From positions 1-64,000 of the forward strand of contig NZ_FOGW01000009.1 in the NCBI RefSeq assembly GCF_900111325.1: a stretch of 64,000 bases of DNA, written 5' to 3'. The notes under the pieces are model-generated. The model saw only the letters and a list, made by a program, of their open reading frames with translations, did not search any database and was not told the origin of the DNA. This document shows, in pieces, positions 45,807 through 55,321 of this stretch. The stretch is from Lachnobacterium bovis (lineage in GTDB: Bacteria > Bacillota > Clostridia > Lachnospirales > Lachnospiraceae). The number at the start of each line of letters is the position of its first letter. The stretch's first letter is position 1. The position numbers were made by a program, and so were the translations under genes.

Positions 45807-47303
45807 TTATTCTTCTTTTGCCCAGTTAAATGAACATTTAACAGCTTTATCCCATCCAGTTATTTCTTCTTTTCTTTGTTCTTCTGTCATTTCTGGTTCA
45901 AAAGTTTTATCAATTGTCCAGTTTTTCATAACATCTTCTTTGTTCTTCCAATATCCAACTGCCAAACCAGCAAGATAAGATGCTCCCATAGCTGTTGTTT
46001 CTACACACTCAGGTCTTCTAACTGGTGCTCCAATAATATCTGACTGGAACTGCATTAAGAAGTTATTTTTACAAGCTCCACCATCAACTTTTAATGCTGA
46101 TAGATGAATTCCAGAATCTAGTTCCATTGCATGTAAAACATCGTTTGTCTGGAAAGCTAATGACTCAAGAGTCGCTCTGATTACATGATATTTATTAACG
46201 CCTCGAGTTAAGCCTGTAATAACACCTCTAGCATATGGATCCCAGTATGGTGCTCCTAATCCTGTAAAAGCTGGTACTACGTAACAACCATTTGTATCTT
46301 TTACTTGTGTTGCAAAATATTCTGAATCAGGAGATGTATCTATAATTCTCATTTCATCTCTTAACCATTGAATTGCAGCACCTGCAACATATACTGAACC
46401 CTCTAATGCATAATTAACTTTTCCATCTAATCCCCATGCAATAGTTGTTAATAATCCATTTTTAGAGAAAATTGGTTTTTCACCTGTATTCATCAACATA
46501 AAGCAACCTGTGCCATATGTGTTTTTTGCTTCACCAGCTGTAAAACATGTTTGACCAAATAATGCAGCCTGTTGATCTCCTGCAGCTCCTGCAATTTTAA
46601 TTGGTCCTCCAAAGAATTCTGGATCTGATTCTCCATAAACGCAACTTGATGGTTTTGCTTCTGGCAACATTGATTTTGGAATATTTAATTCTTTTAAAAT
46701 GTCCTCATCCCATTCAAGTGTATTAATGTTAAATAACATTGTTCTAGAAGCGTTTGAATAATCTGTTACATGAACTTTTCCTTTTGTTAATTTAAAAATC
46801 AACCAACTATCAACTGTACCAAATAATAATTCTCCCTTTTCAGCTCTTTCTCTAGCACCTGGAACATTTTCAAGAATCCATCTTAATTTTGTTCCTGAAA
46901 AATAAGGATCGATTACTAAACCAGTTTTCTTTCTAAAGCAATCTACAAATCCTTTTTCTTTTAAACTTTCTGCATAATCAGCAGTTCTACGACACTGCCA
47001 TACAATGGCATGATATACTGGCTGACCTGTTTTTTTATCCCAAACAATTGTTGTTTCACGTTGGTTTGTAATACCAATTGCCGCAATGTCCTCTGCTTTT
47101 GCACCAATTTTATTCATTGCAGCACGAGCAACTGATAATTGTGTTTGCCAAATTTCATTTGCATCATGCTCAACCCAACCTGGCTGTGGGAAATATTGTG
47201 TAAATTCTTTTTGAGCAACACTACACATTTCTCCCTTTTCATTAAATAAAATACATCTGTTACTAGTTGTACCTGCATCCAATGCCATTACATATTTTGC
47301 CAT
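45807..47303 (-). CDS. glpK: Glycerol kinase
   Basis: GlpK phosphorylates glycerol to glycerol-3-phosphate. The 498-residue protein begins YVMALDAGTTSNRCILF (phosphate 1 of the FGGY fold), has WVEHDANEIW, the FGGY signatures around YGTGCFMLMNTG and GGACKNNFLMQFQSDI, and the glycerol-binding GITNQRETT. Length and motifs are standard. It is followed by glpF and preceded by glpP. Confidence 0.97.
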   Translation of the reverse strand: MAKYVMALDAGTTSNRCILFNEKGEMCSVAQKEFTQYFPQPGWVEHDANEIWQTQLSVARAAMNKIGAKAEDIAAIGITNQRETTIVWDKKTGQPVYHAIVWQCRRTADYAESLKEKGFVDCFRKKTGLVIDPYFSGTKLRWILENVPGARERAEKGELLFGTVDSWLIFKLTKGKVHVTDYSNASRTMLFNINTLEWDEDILKELNIPKSMLPEAKPSSCVYGESDPEFFGGPIKIAGAAGDQQAALFGQTCFTAGEAKNTYGTGCFMLMNTGEKPIFSKNGLLTTIAWGLDGKVNYALEGSVYVAGAAIQWLRDEMRIIDTSPDSEYFATQVKDTNGCYVVPAFTGLGAPYWDPYARGVITGLTRGVNKYHVIRATLESLAFQTNDVLHAMELDSGIHLSALKVDGGACKNNFLMQFQSDIIGAPVRRPECVETTAMGASYLAGLAVGYWKNKEDVMKNWTIDKTFEPEMTEEQRKEEITGWDKAVKCSFNWAKEE

Positions 47304-47331
47304 TTTTTTCCTCCTCTACCTGCCTTGAGAT

Positions 47332-47910
47332 TTAATCTAAGAACCAGACATTTTGATTAGTTGTAGATATTGAAATTGCTCCACTCGATAATGCATTCAT
47401 AACGTCCTCTTTGTCCGAAATTAGCCCCCCAGCCATAACCGGAACTTTACTTATTTTATCAATGCATTTTATAATTTTTGGAACAACTACCCCTGGTATA
47501 ATTTCAATTATATCTGGTTGTATGTTACTTTGCTTTGCTTGATTTTCTATTGTTAAAAGTGCCATACTATCTAATACAAAATATCTTAAAATTGTATTCA
47601 ACCCCACTTCTTTAGCATGTGCTATCAAATTGTTTTTTGTGGTTATTATTCCATCCGCTTGCGTGTTATTTTTAATATAATCTACTGCAACATTTTTCCC
47701 ACTTAAACCATTTATCAAGTCAATGTGCACCATTGCAATTTTGCCCGCGTCTTTTATTTTTTTTACTATATGCGGTATGCTACACACATCTCCATATAAA
47801 ACAAAAATAACATCAATATCTGTTTTTAAACACACCTCCAAACCCTCTTTATTTTTAATAGCAGCTACAATTGGCGTATTTTCGACTGTTTTTACAAACT
47901 CCCTACACAT
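47332..47910 (-). CDS. glpP: Glycerol uptake operon antiterminator GlpP
   Basis: GlpP binds glycerol-3-phosphate and then leader mRNA, preventing termination in glp operons. The 192-residue protein is a TIM-barrel-type RNA-binding regulator of typical length, with VHIDLINGLSGKNVAVDYIKN and the C-terminal PVMAGGLISDKEDVMNALSSGAISISTT motif. It heads the glpP-glpK-glpF run and has a hairpin in its own leader, so it may regulate itself. Confidence 0.93.
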   Translation of the reverse strand: MCREFVKTVENTPIVAAIKNKEGLEVCLKTDIDVIFVLYGDVCSIPHIVKKIKDAGKIAMVHIDLINGLSGKNVAVDYIKNNTQADGIITTKNNLIAHAKEVGLNTILRYFVLDSMALLTIENQAKQSNIQPDIIEIIPGVVVPKIIKCIDKISKVPVMAGGLISDKEDVMNALSSGAISISTTNQNVWFLD

Positions 47911-47953
47911 AAACCCTTACTCCATCTTTTTATTAGTATTCTTCCTACAACAC

Positions 47954-48009
47954 AAAAGAGAATGTAACAAAAAGATGCACAACAATCACTGCTATCTGCC
48001 ACATTCTCT
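47954..48009 (-). promoter_or_regulatory. Leader terminator before glpP, likely GlpP target
   Basis: AGAGAATGT (47957-47965) pairs with ACATTCTCT (48001-48009), with an inner AGATGCA / TGCTATCT partial stem, and TTTT follows on the minus strand. It lies about 45 bp before the glpP start. With the similar structure before glpA, it gives each glycerol transcript a leader terminator. The rest of the 47911-48295 gap contains AT-rich sequence and the secA terminator. Confidence 0.65.
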
Positions 48010-48166
48010 TCTCTCATAGGCATATTTTTAAGATATCTTTAATATATCACTTTATATGGTATTTTGCAACATAATTTAATGATATTTTTATTATTTTTCG
48101 TTAATTTGACTTATTTTTATAAAATTTTTGTTAATTACGCTTCTTTTTAAACCTCTGTATTACTAT

Positions 48167-48225
48167 AAAAAAAGATGTGAAAACGATATATTCATATTTA
48201 AACCATGAACATATCATTTCACATC
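48167..48225 (-). terminator. Terminator of secA
   Basis: GATGTGAAA and TTTCACATC arms, extended by ATATATTCATAT-type pairs, form a long stem followed on the minus strand by TTTTTTT. It is about 70 bp after the secA stop. Confidence 0.92.
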
Positions 48226-48295
48226 CTACATTAATTTTTGATTATTATCTGTGACTTTATTTTAGCTTAAATACATGATTATCACATATTAGATT

Positions 48296-50863
48296 CTAAT
48301 TTCTGCCACAGCAGTTTTTATATTTTTTACCTGATCCACAAGGACATGGATCATTTGGATAGATTTTAGCATTTTCTCTCTTCTTAGGAACTCTTGGTGC
48401 TTCTGCATCTTTATTTGTTCCAGTAACTTTAGCTACTTCTTCTCTTTCAACTTTTTCTTCTACATTTACATGATATAGAAGTTTAATTGTATCTTCTTGA
48501 ATAGCTGATGTCATTTCTGAGAACATGTCAAAGCCAACCATTTTGTATTCAATTTTTGGATCTCTTTGACCATATGCTTGTAAACCAATACCTTGACGTA
48601 ATTGGTCCATATCATCAATATGATCCATCCATTTTCTATCCATTACTCTAAGTAATACTACACGCTCTAATTCTCTAAATTGCTCTATTTCAGGGAATTC
48701 AGCTTCTTTTTCTTCGTATAATTTTACTGCTTTTTCTTTTAAGAATTGCTTTAATTGTTTTTCATTTTTAACTTCTGATAAATCCATATGTCTTATTGGT
48801 TCCATTGGAATAACAGGAAGTAACAATTCATCTAATTCTTTAAGATTCCAGTCGCTTCTATCGATTTCTGAAGAAATACATGTATCAACTGCTGCTTCTA
48901 CTCTATCTTGAATCATCTTGAAGATAACGTTTCTCATATTTTCGCCATCTAATACTCGACGACGTTCAGCATACATAATTTCTCTTTGCTCATTATTAAC
49001 TTGATCGTATTCAAGAAGGTTCTTACGAATACCATAGTTATTACTTTCAATTTTCTTTTGTGCTCTTTCAATTGCAGAGCTTAACATTTTATGTTTGATT
49101 TGTTCACCTTCTGGAACACCTAATGTTTCAAAAATTGACATTAATCTTTCTGAACCAAATAATCTTAATAAATCATCTTCAAGTGATAAGAAGAACTGTG
49201 ATTCACCTGGGTCACCTTGACGACCAGCTCGACCTCTTAACTGATTATCGATACGTCTAGATTCATGTCTTTCTGTACCAATAATTTTTAATCCGCCAGC
49301 TGCTAATGCTTCATCATCAAGCTTAATATCTGTACCACGACCAGCCATATTTGTTGCAATTGTAACCGCACCATGCTGACCAGCTTGTGCTACAATTTCA
49401 GCTTCCTGCTCATGAAATTTGGCATTTAATACTGTATGCTTAATTCCACGTCTTTTTAGCATTTCACTAATCAATTCTGAAGTTTCAATTGTAATTGTAC
49501 CAACAAGAACAGGTTGTCCTTTTTTGTGTGCTTCCACAACTTCTTCAACTACAGCTTTAAATTTCTCATCTTTAGATTTGTATACAGCATCATCATGATC
49601 AATACGTGCAATTGGTTTATTAGTTGGAATTTCAATAACATCCATTCCATAAATATCTCTAAACTCTTTTTCTTCTGTAAGCGCTGTACCTGTCATACCA
49701 GATTTCTTCTCATATTTGTTAAAGAAGTTCTGGAATGTAATAGTTGCAAGAGTCTTACTTTCACGTTTAACTTTTACATGTTCCTTAGCTTCAATCGCCT
49801 GATGTAATCCATCTGAGTAACGACGACCTGGCATAATTCTTCCTGTAAATTCATCAACGATTAAAACTTCATCATCTTTAACTACATAATCTTGATCTTT
49901 AAACATTAAATTATGTGCTCTAAGTGCAAGGTTAACGTTGTGCTGAATCTCTAAATTTTCTGTATCAGCTAAGTTATCTATGTTAAAAAATCTTTCAACT
50001 TTCTTAACACCTTCTTGTGTTAAGTTAACAATTTTATCTTTCTCATTAACGATAAAGTCACCAGTTTCTTCTTGCTCGATACCCATTAAAGCATCCATCT
50101 TTGAATACTCTGGTAAGTCTTCACCTCTTTGTAACTGTTTGGCTAAAACATCACATGCTTCATATAATTTAGTAGATTTGCCACTTTGTCCTGAAATAAT
50201 AAGTGGAGTTCTTGCCTCATCAATTAATACAGAATCGACCTCATCGATTACAGCATAATGTAATCCTCTTTGAACTAACTGTTCTTTATAGATTACCATG
50301 TTGTCTCTTAAGTAATCAAAACCTAATTCGTTGTTAGTTACATAAGTAATATCACAATTATAGGCTTCTCTTCTTTCGTCGTTGTCCATATCATTTAATA
50401 CAACACCAACTTTTAGTCCTAAGAATTCATGTACTTTTCCCATCCACTCAGCATCACGTTTTGCCAAGTAATCATTTACTGTTACGATATGTACACCTTT
50501 TTCTTCAAGTGCATTTAGATAAGCTGGTAATGTTGATACTAAAGTCTTACCTTCACCAGTACGCATCTCCGCAATTCTACCTTGGTGAAGAATAATACCA
50601 CCAATAAGTTGAACTCTATAATGTTCCATGCCTAATACACGCTTTGCTGCCTCACGAACAGTAGCAAATGCTTCTGGCAAAATGTCATCTAGGGTTTCTC
50701 CTTTTTTTAGTCTATCTTTAAACTCTAATGTCTTTCCTTTTAACTCATCATCAGAAAGAGCTCTCATTGAATCGTGGTATGATTCAATTTTATCTACCTT
50801 AGATTTGATTCGTTTAAGTTCCCTTTGGCTATGTGTGCCAAAAATCTTTGTAATTGTACTCAT
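48296..50863 (-). CDS. secA: Preprotein translocase ATPase SecA
   Basis: SecA drives protein export through SecYEG. From the chosen ATG at 50863 the protein is 855 residues and starts MSTITKIFGTHSQREL, the family start, with an AGGAG site upstream; a longer in-frame reading to 50935 has none of these. Motifs include AEMRTGEGKTLVS (Walker A), VDEVDSVLIDEARTPLIISG, TNMAGRGTDI and a C-terminal SecB/zinc motif CPCGSGKKYKNCCG. SecA is longer than minimal Gram-positive forms but of normal design. Confidence 0.96.
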   Translation of the reverse strand: MSTITKIFGTHSQRELKRIKSKVDKIESYHDSMRALSDDELKGKTLEFKDRLKKGETLDDILPEAFATVREAAKRVLGMEHYRVQLIGGIILHQGRIAEMRTGEGKTLVSTLPAYLNALEEKGVHIVTVNDYLAKRDAEWMGKVHEFLGLKVGVVLNDMDNDERREAYNCDITYVTNNELGFDYLRDNMVIYKEQLVQRGLHYAVIDEVDSVLIDEARTPLIISGQSGKSTKLYEACDVLAKQLQRGEDLPEYSKMDALMGIEQEETGDFIVNEKDKIVNLTQEGVKKVERFFNIDNLADTENLEIQHNVNLALRAHNLMFKDQDYVVKDDEVLIVDEFTGRIMPGRRYSDGLHQAIEAKEHVKVKRESKTLATITFQNFFNKYEKKSGMTGTALTEEKEFRDIYGMDVIEIPTNKPIARIDHDDAVYKSKDEKFKAVVEEVVEAHKKGQPVLVGTITIETSELISEMLKRRGIKHTVLNAKFHEQEAEIVAQAGQHGAVTIATNMAGRGTDIKLDDEALAAGGLKIIGTERHESRRIDNQLRGRAGRQGDPGESQFFLSLEDDLLRLFGSERLMSIFETLGVPEGEQIKHKMLSSAIERAQKKIESNNYGIRKNLLEYDQVNNEQREIMYAERRRVLDGENMRNVIFKMIQDRVEAAVDTCISSEIDRSDWNLKELDELLLPVIPMEPIRHMDLSEVKNEKQLKQFLKEKAVKLYEEKEAEFPEIEQFRELERVVLLRVMDRKWMDHIDDMDQLRQGIGLQAYGQRDPKIEYKMVGFDMFSEMTSAIQEDTIKLLYHVNVEEKVEREEVAKVTGTNKDAEAPRVPKKRENAKIYPNDPCPCGSGKKYKNCCGRN

Positions 50864-51017
50864 ACTATACCTACTCCTATCATAAACAATGACAAAATTA
50901 TAACACTTTATCACTTTATTCTCAACCAAAAGCAATTAACTAATTGTTAACTTTTTTTTAACAATTCACATATTTGTAAATACATTTTGTCTATTCTGTT
51001 ATATCACTATAAATAAC

Positions 51018-51046
51018 TTGTATTAAACAATAAAGCTTGTTATAAT
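51018..51046 (+). promoter_or_regulatory. Promoter of the TSCPD gene
   Basis: -35 TTGTAT (51018-51023) and a perfect -10 TATAAT (51041-51046) have a 17-bp spacer; the leader is about 25 nt and ends in AGGAGG before the ATG at 51080. Confidence 0.75.
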
Positions 51047-51079
51047 GATTCATAAATTCTATTCATCTTAGGAGGAAAT

Positions 51080-51343
51080 ATGTTTAAATACACTTATAAA
51101 ACAAAAGGTACTTGTTCTAGTAAAATCGAATTAGAATTAGATGGAAATATCGTCAGAAATGTAACTTTTACTGGTGGATGTCCTGGTAATCTTCAAGCCA
51201 TTCCACAACTCGTTGAAGGTATGACTGTTGAAGAAGTTGTTAAACGTATTAAAGGCATTAAATGTGGTGTTAAAAACACATCATGTGGTGATCAACTTGC
51301 AATCGCATGTCTTGAAGCTTATGAAAAAAGTAAACAAGCATAA
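51080..51343 (+). CDS. TSCPD domain protein
   Basis: The 87-residue cytosolic protein matches the short TSCPD-only family (TIGR03905 type). It has FTGGCPGNLQAIPQLVEGM (about 31-49) and the C-terminal KCGVKNTSCGDQLAIACLEAY with the family-defining Thr-Ser-Cys-Asp-type segment. Three cysteines are positioned as in homologues. The domain also occurs at the C-terminus of some ribonucleotide reductases, but the free-standing protein has no known function. It is the second plus-strand gene of the window and has its own consensus promoter. Confidence 0.9.
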   Translation: MFKYTYKTKGTCSSKIELELDGNIVRNVTFTGGCPGNLQAIPQLVEGMTVEEVVKRIKGIKCGVKNTSCGDQLAIACLEAYEKSKQA

Positions 51344-51396
51344 TATTATATATAAAGTTGTATATAATATCATATAAAAATAATTACTTTATGTAA

Positions 51397-51494
51397 AAAA
51401 TCCCTTACTAATATTTTCAGTGATATGTATCCTTTTTTTACAAATTATCGTAAAAATATAGGCTATTTAAAATATGTATTAATAAGGGATTATT
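51397..51494. terminator. Shared terminator between converging genes
   Basis: AAATCCCTTA (51398-51407) pairs with TAAGGGATT (51483-51491), extended by TAATAT / ATATGTATTAATA-type pairs, with A- and T-runs outside. The TSCPD gene (+) and the unknown membrane protein gene (-) converge on it. The 70-nt loop is AT-rich and unexplained. Confidence 0.7.
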
Positions 51495-51516
51495 TTACTA
51501 TTCAATTTCTATTATC

Positions 51517-52569
51517 TTATCCAAAATATACTACAAAATCCTTGTTTCTATATTCCTTAATAGGATCTTTACCTTCTCTTTTTAGTCTTCTTATTTCTTT
51601 TTTTAGTTTCGAATATCTAGCTTTTTTATGTCTGTCATATCCTATTGCAATATTTGGATTTTTTTCTAAACATTTTCTCATTACAAGAATTTTGGGATCA
51701 TAATCCCTGTTTTTAGAACAAGTTACTGCAAAAGTAAAACCATCAATTGTAGAAACCACTAATTGCTCACTTACTTTTATAAAATTCACTTTAACAGTTT
51801 TACAATACATCCAACAAATATCTTCATACGGTACTGCTACTAAATCTGAAACGAAATAAGTAGGTGTCAAATATATTTTGCCTATATACTCTTTTTTGCC
51901 GCCACATACTTCTGCATCTATTTTTTCTCTTTCATATTCTGTATATCTCTTCATGTACTTACCATACTTTCTATCAAGCATAACACGTAAAACTCCGTAC
52001 ACTAAAAACAAAACATCATATTTTAATAATTTAAATGCTATTCTAGATAAAAATCCTATTTTACTTTCGCCTGTGCTTTCATTCACAATATAGTATTCAC
52101 CAAAAATATCTCTAAGTCTGATAAATGAGTCACTATCTTTACCATTCCACTCATATAATTTCCTTAATAGGAATTCATATAGTTCTTTTTCTTCAGATAT
52201 TTCACTTACAGCTCCTTTAATAACATATTTTCCATGTTTTTGTATCTCTTCTTTAATATTAGCTAATTCATCTTCTTCGGATTCTAATATATAAAGCTTT
52301 TTATTTACTTCTATTGTACTATATACTGTTGATGACTTTTCTTTTACTCCGATTTCATTTGGTACTGAAGTTGTTGTTAATTTTACTGCTTGATAGTTTT
52401 TACAGTCATTAATCGAATTCTTGTCAAGATTAAGCCTTTCCTCATCCGCTAATTTAGCATCCAAAAAAAATACTCCAAAAAAAATACACATAATAGCAAT
52501 TGCAACTATTATACATATTTTATGCTTGATTCTTTTCTCTCTTGTAATTTCACAAAATTTTTTTTTCAT
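51517..52569 (-). CDS. Membrane protein of unknown function with PH-like C-terminal domain
   Basis: No confident family was recognised. The 350-residue protein has a basic N-terminus and a first membrane helix (about 17-36). An extracytoplasmic domain follows (about 40-165), then a second hydrophobic helix (about 177-197, LLKYDVLFLVYGVLRVML) and a cytosolic domain (about 225-350). Within the last, IYLTPTYFVSDLVAVPYEDICWMY resembles the strand-turn pattern of YcxB/PH-like domains. The tail is very basic (KLKKEIRRLKREGK). It appears to be transcribed alone. Confidence 0.7.
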   Translation of the reverse strand: MKKKFCEITREKRIKHKICIIVAIAIMCIFFGVFFLDAKLADEERLNLDKNSINDCKNYQAVKLTTTSVPNEIGVKEKSSTVYSTIEVNKKLYILESEEDELANIKEEIQKHGKYVIKGAVSEISEEKELYEFLLRKLYEWNGKDSDSFIRLRDIFGEYYIVNESTGESKIGFLSRIAFKLLKYDVLFLVYGVLRVMLDRKYGKYMKRYTEYEREKIDAEVCGGKKEYIGKIYLTPTYFVSDLVAVPYEDICWMYCKTVKVNFIKVSEQLVVSTIDGFTFAVTCSKNRDYDPKILVMRKCLEKNPNIAIGYDRHKKARYSKLKKEIRRLKREGKDPIKEYRNKDFVVYFG

Positions 52570-52810
52570 TTTTTTCCTCTTTCTATAAATCTTATTGTAT
52601 CGTGCTTTTATAGTCCTGTTTCTAAAGCCCTTTTTATTTTATAATCAAATGCTAATTGATTCTTTTTTATGTAAATTATAACTTTACATCATTATTATTT
52701 TTTTTGCAAGAAAATATAGTTTTTTACAGAAAAATCAAAAAGTTTTAAAAAAACTTTCACAATCCTAGAATGAAATAATAAAAAATCATAAGACTTCATA
52801 GATTTATGTG

Positions 52811-52850
52811 AAAAAACCGCTAAGTAACATTATGTACCCAACGGTTTTTA
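52811..52850 (-). terminator. Terminator of lysC
   Basis: On the minus strand AAAAACCGTT pairs with AGCGGTTTTTT around a loop containing GTACATAATGTTAC. It lies about 35 bp after the aspartate kinase stop. The rest of the 52570-52882 gap is AT-rich with no gene seen. Confidence 0.75.
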
Positions 52851-52882
52851 TACTCAACGGTTCTTATAAAAAATATATTATT

Positions 52883-54202
52883 TTATAATCTTGTTTCAAC
52901 AAAGATATCATAAATTGCTTTTATTGCTTCTTCAAAATCACAATTACTTACACCAATAATGATATTAAGCTCTGATGAACCTTGATCTATCATTTTTACA
53001 TTGATTCTTGAATGTGCTAGGGCTGAGAAGATTCTACCGGCTGTACCTCTTGTAGATTTCATTCCTCTCCCAACAACAGCTATAAGTGCCAAGTCACCTT
53101 CCATATCAATTACGTCTGGCTCAAGATTTCTTCTAATTGAACTAATAATCTGCTGCTCTTTTACTTTAAACTCATCTTGCTGAACAAATACTGTCATAGT
53201 ATCAATTCCTGATGGCATATGCTCGATAGAAATATCTGCCTCTTCAAATGCTTGTAATACTTTACGGCAGAATCCTATCTCTCCATTCATCATATCTTTA
53301 TCTATATTTACAGCTACGAATCCTTTTTTACCAGCAATACCTGTTATTGTATAGTCTGGTTTTTGAACTGTGCTTTCCACGATTAATGTACCTGGATCTT
53401 CTGGTGCATTTGTATTTTTAATATTAATTGGAATACCAACTTTTCTTACAGGGAAAATTGCATCTTCATGTAAAACAGATGCCCCCATGTATGATAATTC
53501 TCTTAATTCTCTATATGTAATAACTTCAATTGGTACAGGATTATCAATTATTCTAGGATCTGCAACTAGACATCCTGATACATCTGTCCAGTTCTCATAT
53601 AAACTCGCATGTACAGCTCTTGCAACTATTGATCCAGTTATATCTGATCCGCCTCTTGAAAATGTTTTTACTGTACCATCCGGTAAACTTCCATAAAAAC
53701 CTGGAATTACAGCATTTTCTTCTTTTGATAATCTATCTCTTAAAACTTTTATGGTTTTATCCATATCAAGTTCACCATTCTCATTAAAGAAAATTACTTC
53801 TGCTGCATCAATAAATGTATATCCTAAATATGCAGCCATTACAATACCATTTAGATATTCACCACGAGAAGCTGCATAGTCTTCTCCAATTTTATTTTTA
53901 AAATTATCACTTATAATCTTAAATTCTTTATCTAAGCTTACTTTTATTCTCAAACCATTAATAATAGAATCATAACGATCCTTTATTTTCATTAATAAAA
54001 CACGAAAGTCTTCATCTGCTTCTGCGTATCCATAACATTTATATAGCATATCTGTAACTTTAGTATCTTTTGCGTGTCTTTTTCCAGGTGCACTAGGTAC
54101 AACATATTGTCTTGTTTTATCTGCACGTATTATTTTTCCAACTTTAGCAAACTGTTCAGCATTTGCCAAAGAGCTTCCACCAAATTTGACTACTTTAACC
54201 AT
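52883..54202 (-). CDS. lysC: Aspartate kinase
   Basis: Aspartate kinase phosphorylates aspartate, the first step toward lysine, threonine, methionine and diaminopimelate. The chosen ATG at 54202 gives 439 residues beginning MVKVVKFGGSSLA and follows an AGGAG site; a longer in-frame reading to 54256 adds 18 untypical residues. Kinase motifs KFGGSS and TFSRGGSDITGS are present, and two C-terminal ACT domains (from about residue 300: YTITGIAGKKGFVAVNIDKD and DLALIAVVGRGMKS). No lysine riboswitch was recognised upstream. The paralogue type (lysC, thrA-like or yclM-like) is not resolved. Confidence 0.93.
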   Translation of the reverse strand: MVKVVKFGGSSLANAEQFAKVGKIIRADKTRQYVVPSAPGKRHAKDTKVTDMLYKCYGYAEADEDFRVLLMKIKDRYDSIINGLRIKVSLDKEFKIISDNFKNKIGEDYAASRGEYLNGIVMAAYLGYTFIDAAEVIFFNENGELDMDKTIKVLRDRLSKEENAVIPGFYGSLPDGTVKTFSRGGSDITGSIVARAVHASLYENWTDVSGCLVADPRIIDNPVPIEVITYRELRELSYMGASVLHEDAIFPVRKVGIPINIKNTNAPEDPGTLIVESTVQKPDYTITGIAGKKGFVAVNIDKDMMNGEIGFCRKVLQAFEEADISIEHMPSGIDTMTVFVQQDEFKVKEQQIISSIRRNLEPDVIDMEGDLALIAVVGRGMKSTRGTAGRIFSALAHSRINVKMIDQGSSELNIIIGVSNCDFEEAIKAIYDIFVETRL

Positions 54203-54405
54203 TTTTCGCTCCTCGTTATTTTTATAAAATTCAAACAATATTGTAAACCATAACACCCTATACAGTCAATTTTTTTATTGTTATTTCGCCTATAACTTAA
54301 GGTTATAAAATTATTTTTTTAAAAGGAGCGATAATATTTTATTGTTTCTTTAGAAACCCTTTTATTGTCTTTTTTATTTTATCTGACAGCTTACGAGAAC
54401 TTTTT

Positions 54406-54906
54406 TTACCTGGAACACACCCCAGAAAATTCAACATGCTCATACTCTAATTCACCATCAACTATTTCTAAAATTCCATAGGTTGGTTCTTGACCATAAT
54501 GAGGTTGACCTATGCTACCCGGATTAAAAATTAATGTTTCTCCAAAATAATCTGCATAAGGTACATGTGTATGTCCAAATAAAGCTGCATCGACTTCTAA
54601 TTCTCTTGCACGGTATTCAAGTGACATATATCCTAATTTTACACCTCTAGTATGTCCATGCAAAAGTAAAAAACGCTTACCTTCTAATTCAACAACTTTC
54701 TCTGATAATTCTATATCATCATAACCATATCCATCACAATTTCCTGGCACCATGAAAAAAGGTATCTCTTTAAATTCATTATGTAACTCTTTGGCATCTC
54801 TTATAAGATCACCTAAATGAAAAATGACATCAGGCATCTCTTGTCTTACTGCTTCGCACATTGAAGCAACATCTCCGTGTGAATCACTTAATACTAATAT
54901 TTTCAT
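54406..54906 (-). CDS. YfcE-type metallophosphoesterase
   Basis: The 166-residue protein has the calcineurin-type metal-binding motifs of the MJ0936/YfcE phosphodiesterases: LSDSHGD (6-12), HLGDLIRDA, VPGNCDGY, LLHGHTRG and FGHTHVPY, with FNPGSIGQPH. The physiological substrate in these organisms is uncertain. It is preceded by GGAGG and faces the same way as its neighbours. Confidence 0.92.
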   Translation of the reverse strand: MKILVLSDSHGDVASMCEAVRQEMPDVIFHLGDLIRDAKELHNEFKEIPFFMVPGNCDGYGYDDIELSEKVVELEGKRFLLLHGHTRGVKLGYMSLEYRARELEVDAALFGHTHVPYADYFGETLIFNPGSIGQPHYGQEPTYGILEIVDGELEYEHVEFSGVCSR

Positions 54907-54952
54907 TTTTATTTCCTCCGTTATATCATAAATTTTATATATAAAAAATTAC

Positions 54953-54992
54953 AAAAAAAGCCCTTGTGTGGCCGCTTTGCCACCTCAAGAGC
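54953..54992 (-). terminator. Terminator of the small Cys-rich protein gene
   Basis: On the minus strand GCTCTTG-A-GGTGGC pairs with GGCCAC-A-CAAGGGC around a short loop and is followed by TTTTTTT. It lies about 12 bp after the stop at 55005. Confidence 0.93.
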
Positions 54993-55004
54993 CTCCTATA
55001 AAAC

Positions 55005-55181
55005 TTAAGCTAATCTTTTCCAATACTTAGCACATTTATAATACGAATAAATCATACAATTTTGAGCTTGTGGACAATTTTTAGGTGCATTTTCAATATT
55101 ACACTGACACCTTACCACAGCTTCCGCCTTTCCCTTGCATTTTCCTTTAAGCATTACATCGTCTAATACTTCTTTTGTCAT
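55005..55181 (-). CDS. Small Cys-rich protein
   Basis: The 58-residue protein starts at ATG 55181, 9 bp after a GAGGAG site; an in-frame GTG at 55187 is less likely. It has six cysteines (15, 25, 27, 36, 42, 50), including CQC and a CPQAQNC spacing, in a basic, helix-prone sequence. It could bind zinc or an iron-sulfur cluster. I recognise no named family. A good ribosome-binding site and a dedicated strong terminator argue that it is a real gene. Confidence 0.75.
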   Translation of the reverse strand: MTKEVLDDVMLKGKCKGKAEAVVRCQCNIENAPKNCPQAQNCMIYSYYKCAKYWKRLA

Positions 55182-55321
55182 ATACACACTCTCCTCTTCG
55201 TTTTCACAACGAGAATAATTATATCTTATATGAAAAAAGTTTTCTATAGACTATTTGCCAAAAAAAGCGATGTATAATTATTGTTTTTTTACTTGACTAT
55301 TTTTCCAAAAAATGTTGTTAC

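Noticed and set aside
50864..50935. N-terminal extension of SecA
   Set aside because: The in-frame extension has no ribosome-binding site and the conserved SecA start with AGGAG lies at 50863.
54203..54256. N-terminal extension of aspartate kinase
   Set aside because: The family start KVVKFGGSS follows a good AGGAG site at the ATG 54202; the longer start does not.
54203..54405. Lysine riboswitch before aspartate kinase
   Set aside because: None of the conserved lysine-aptamer sequences is present and the gap is only about 200 bp of AT-rich DNA.
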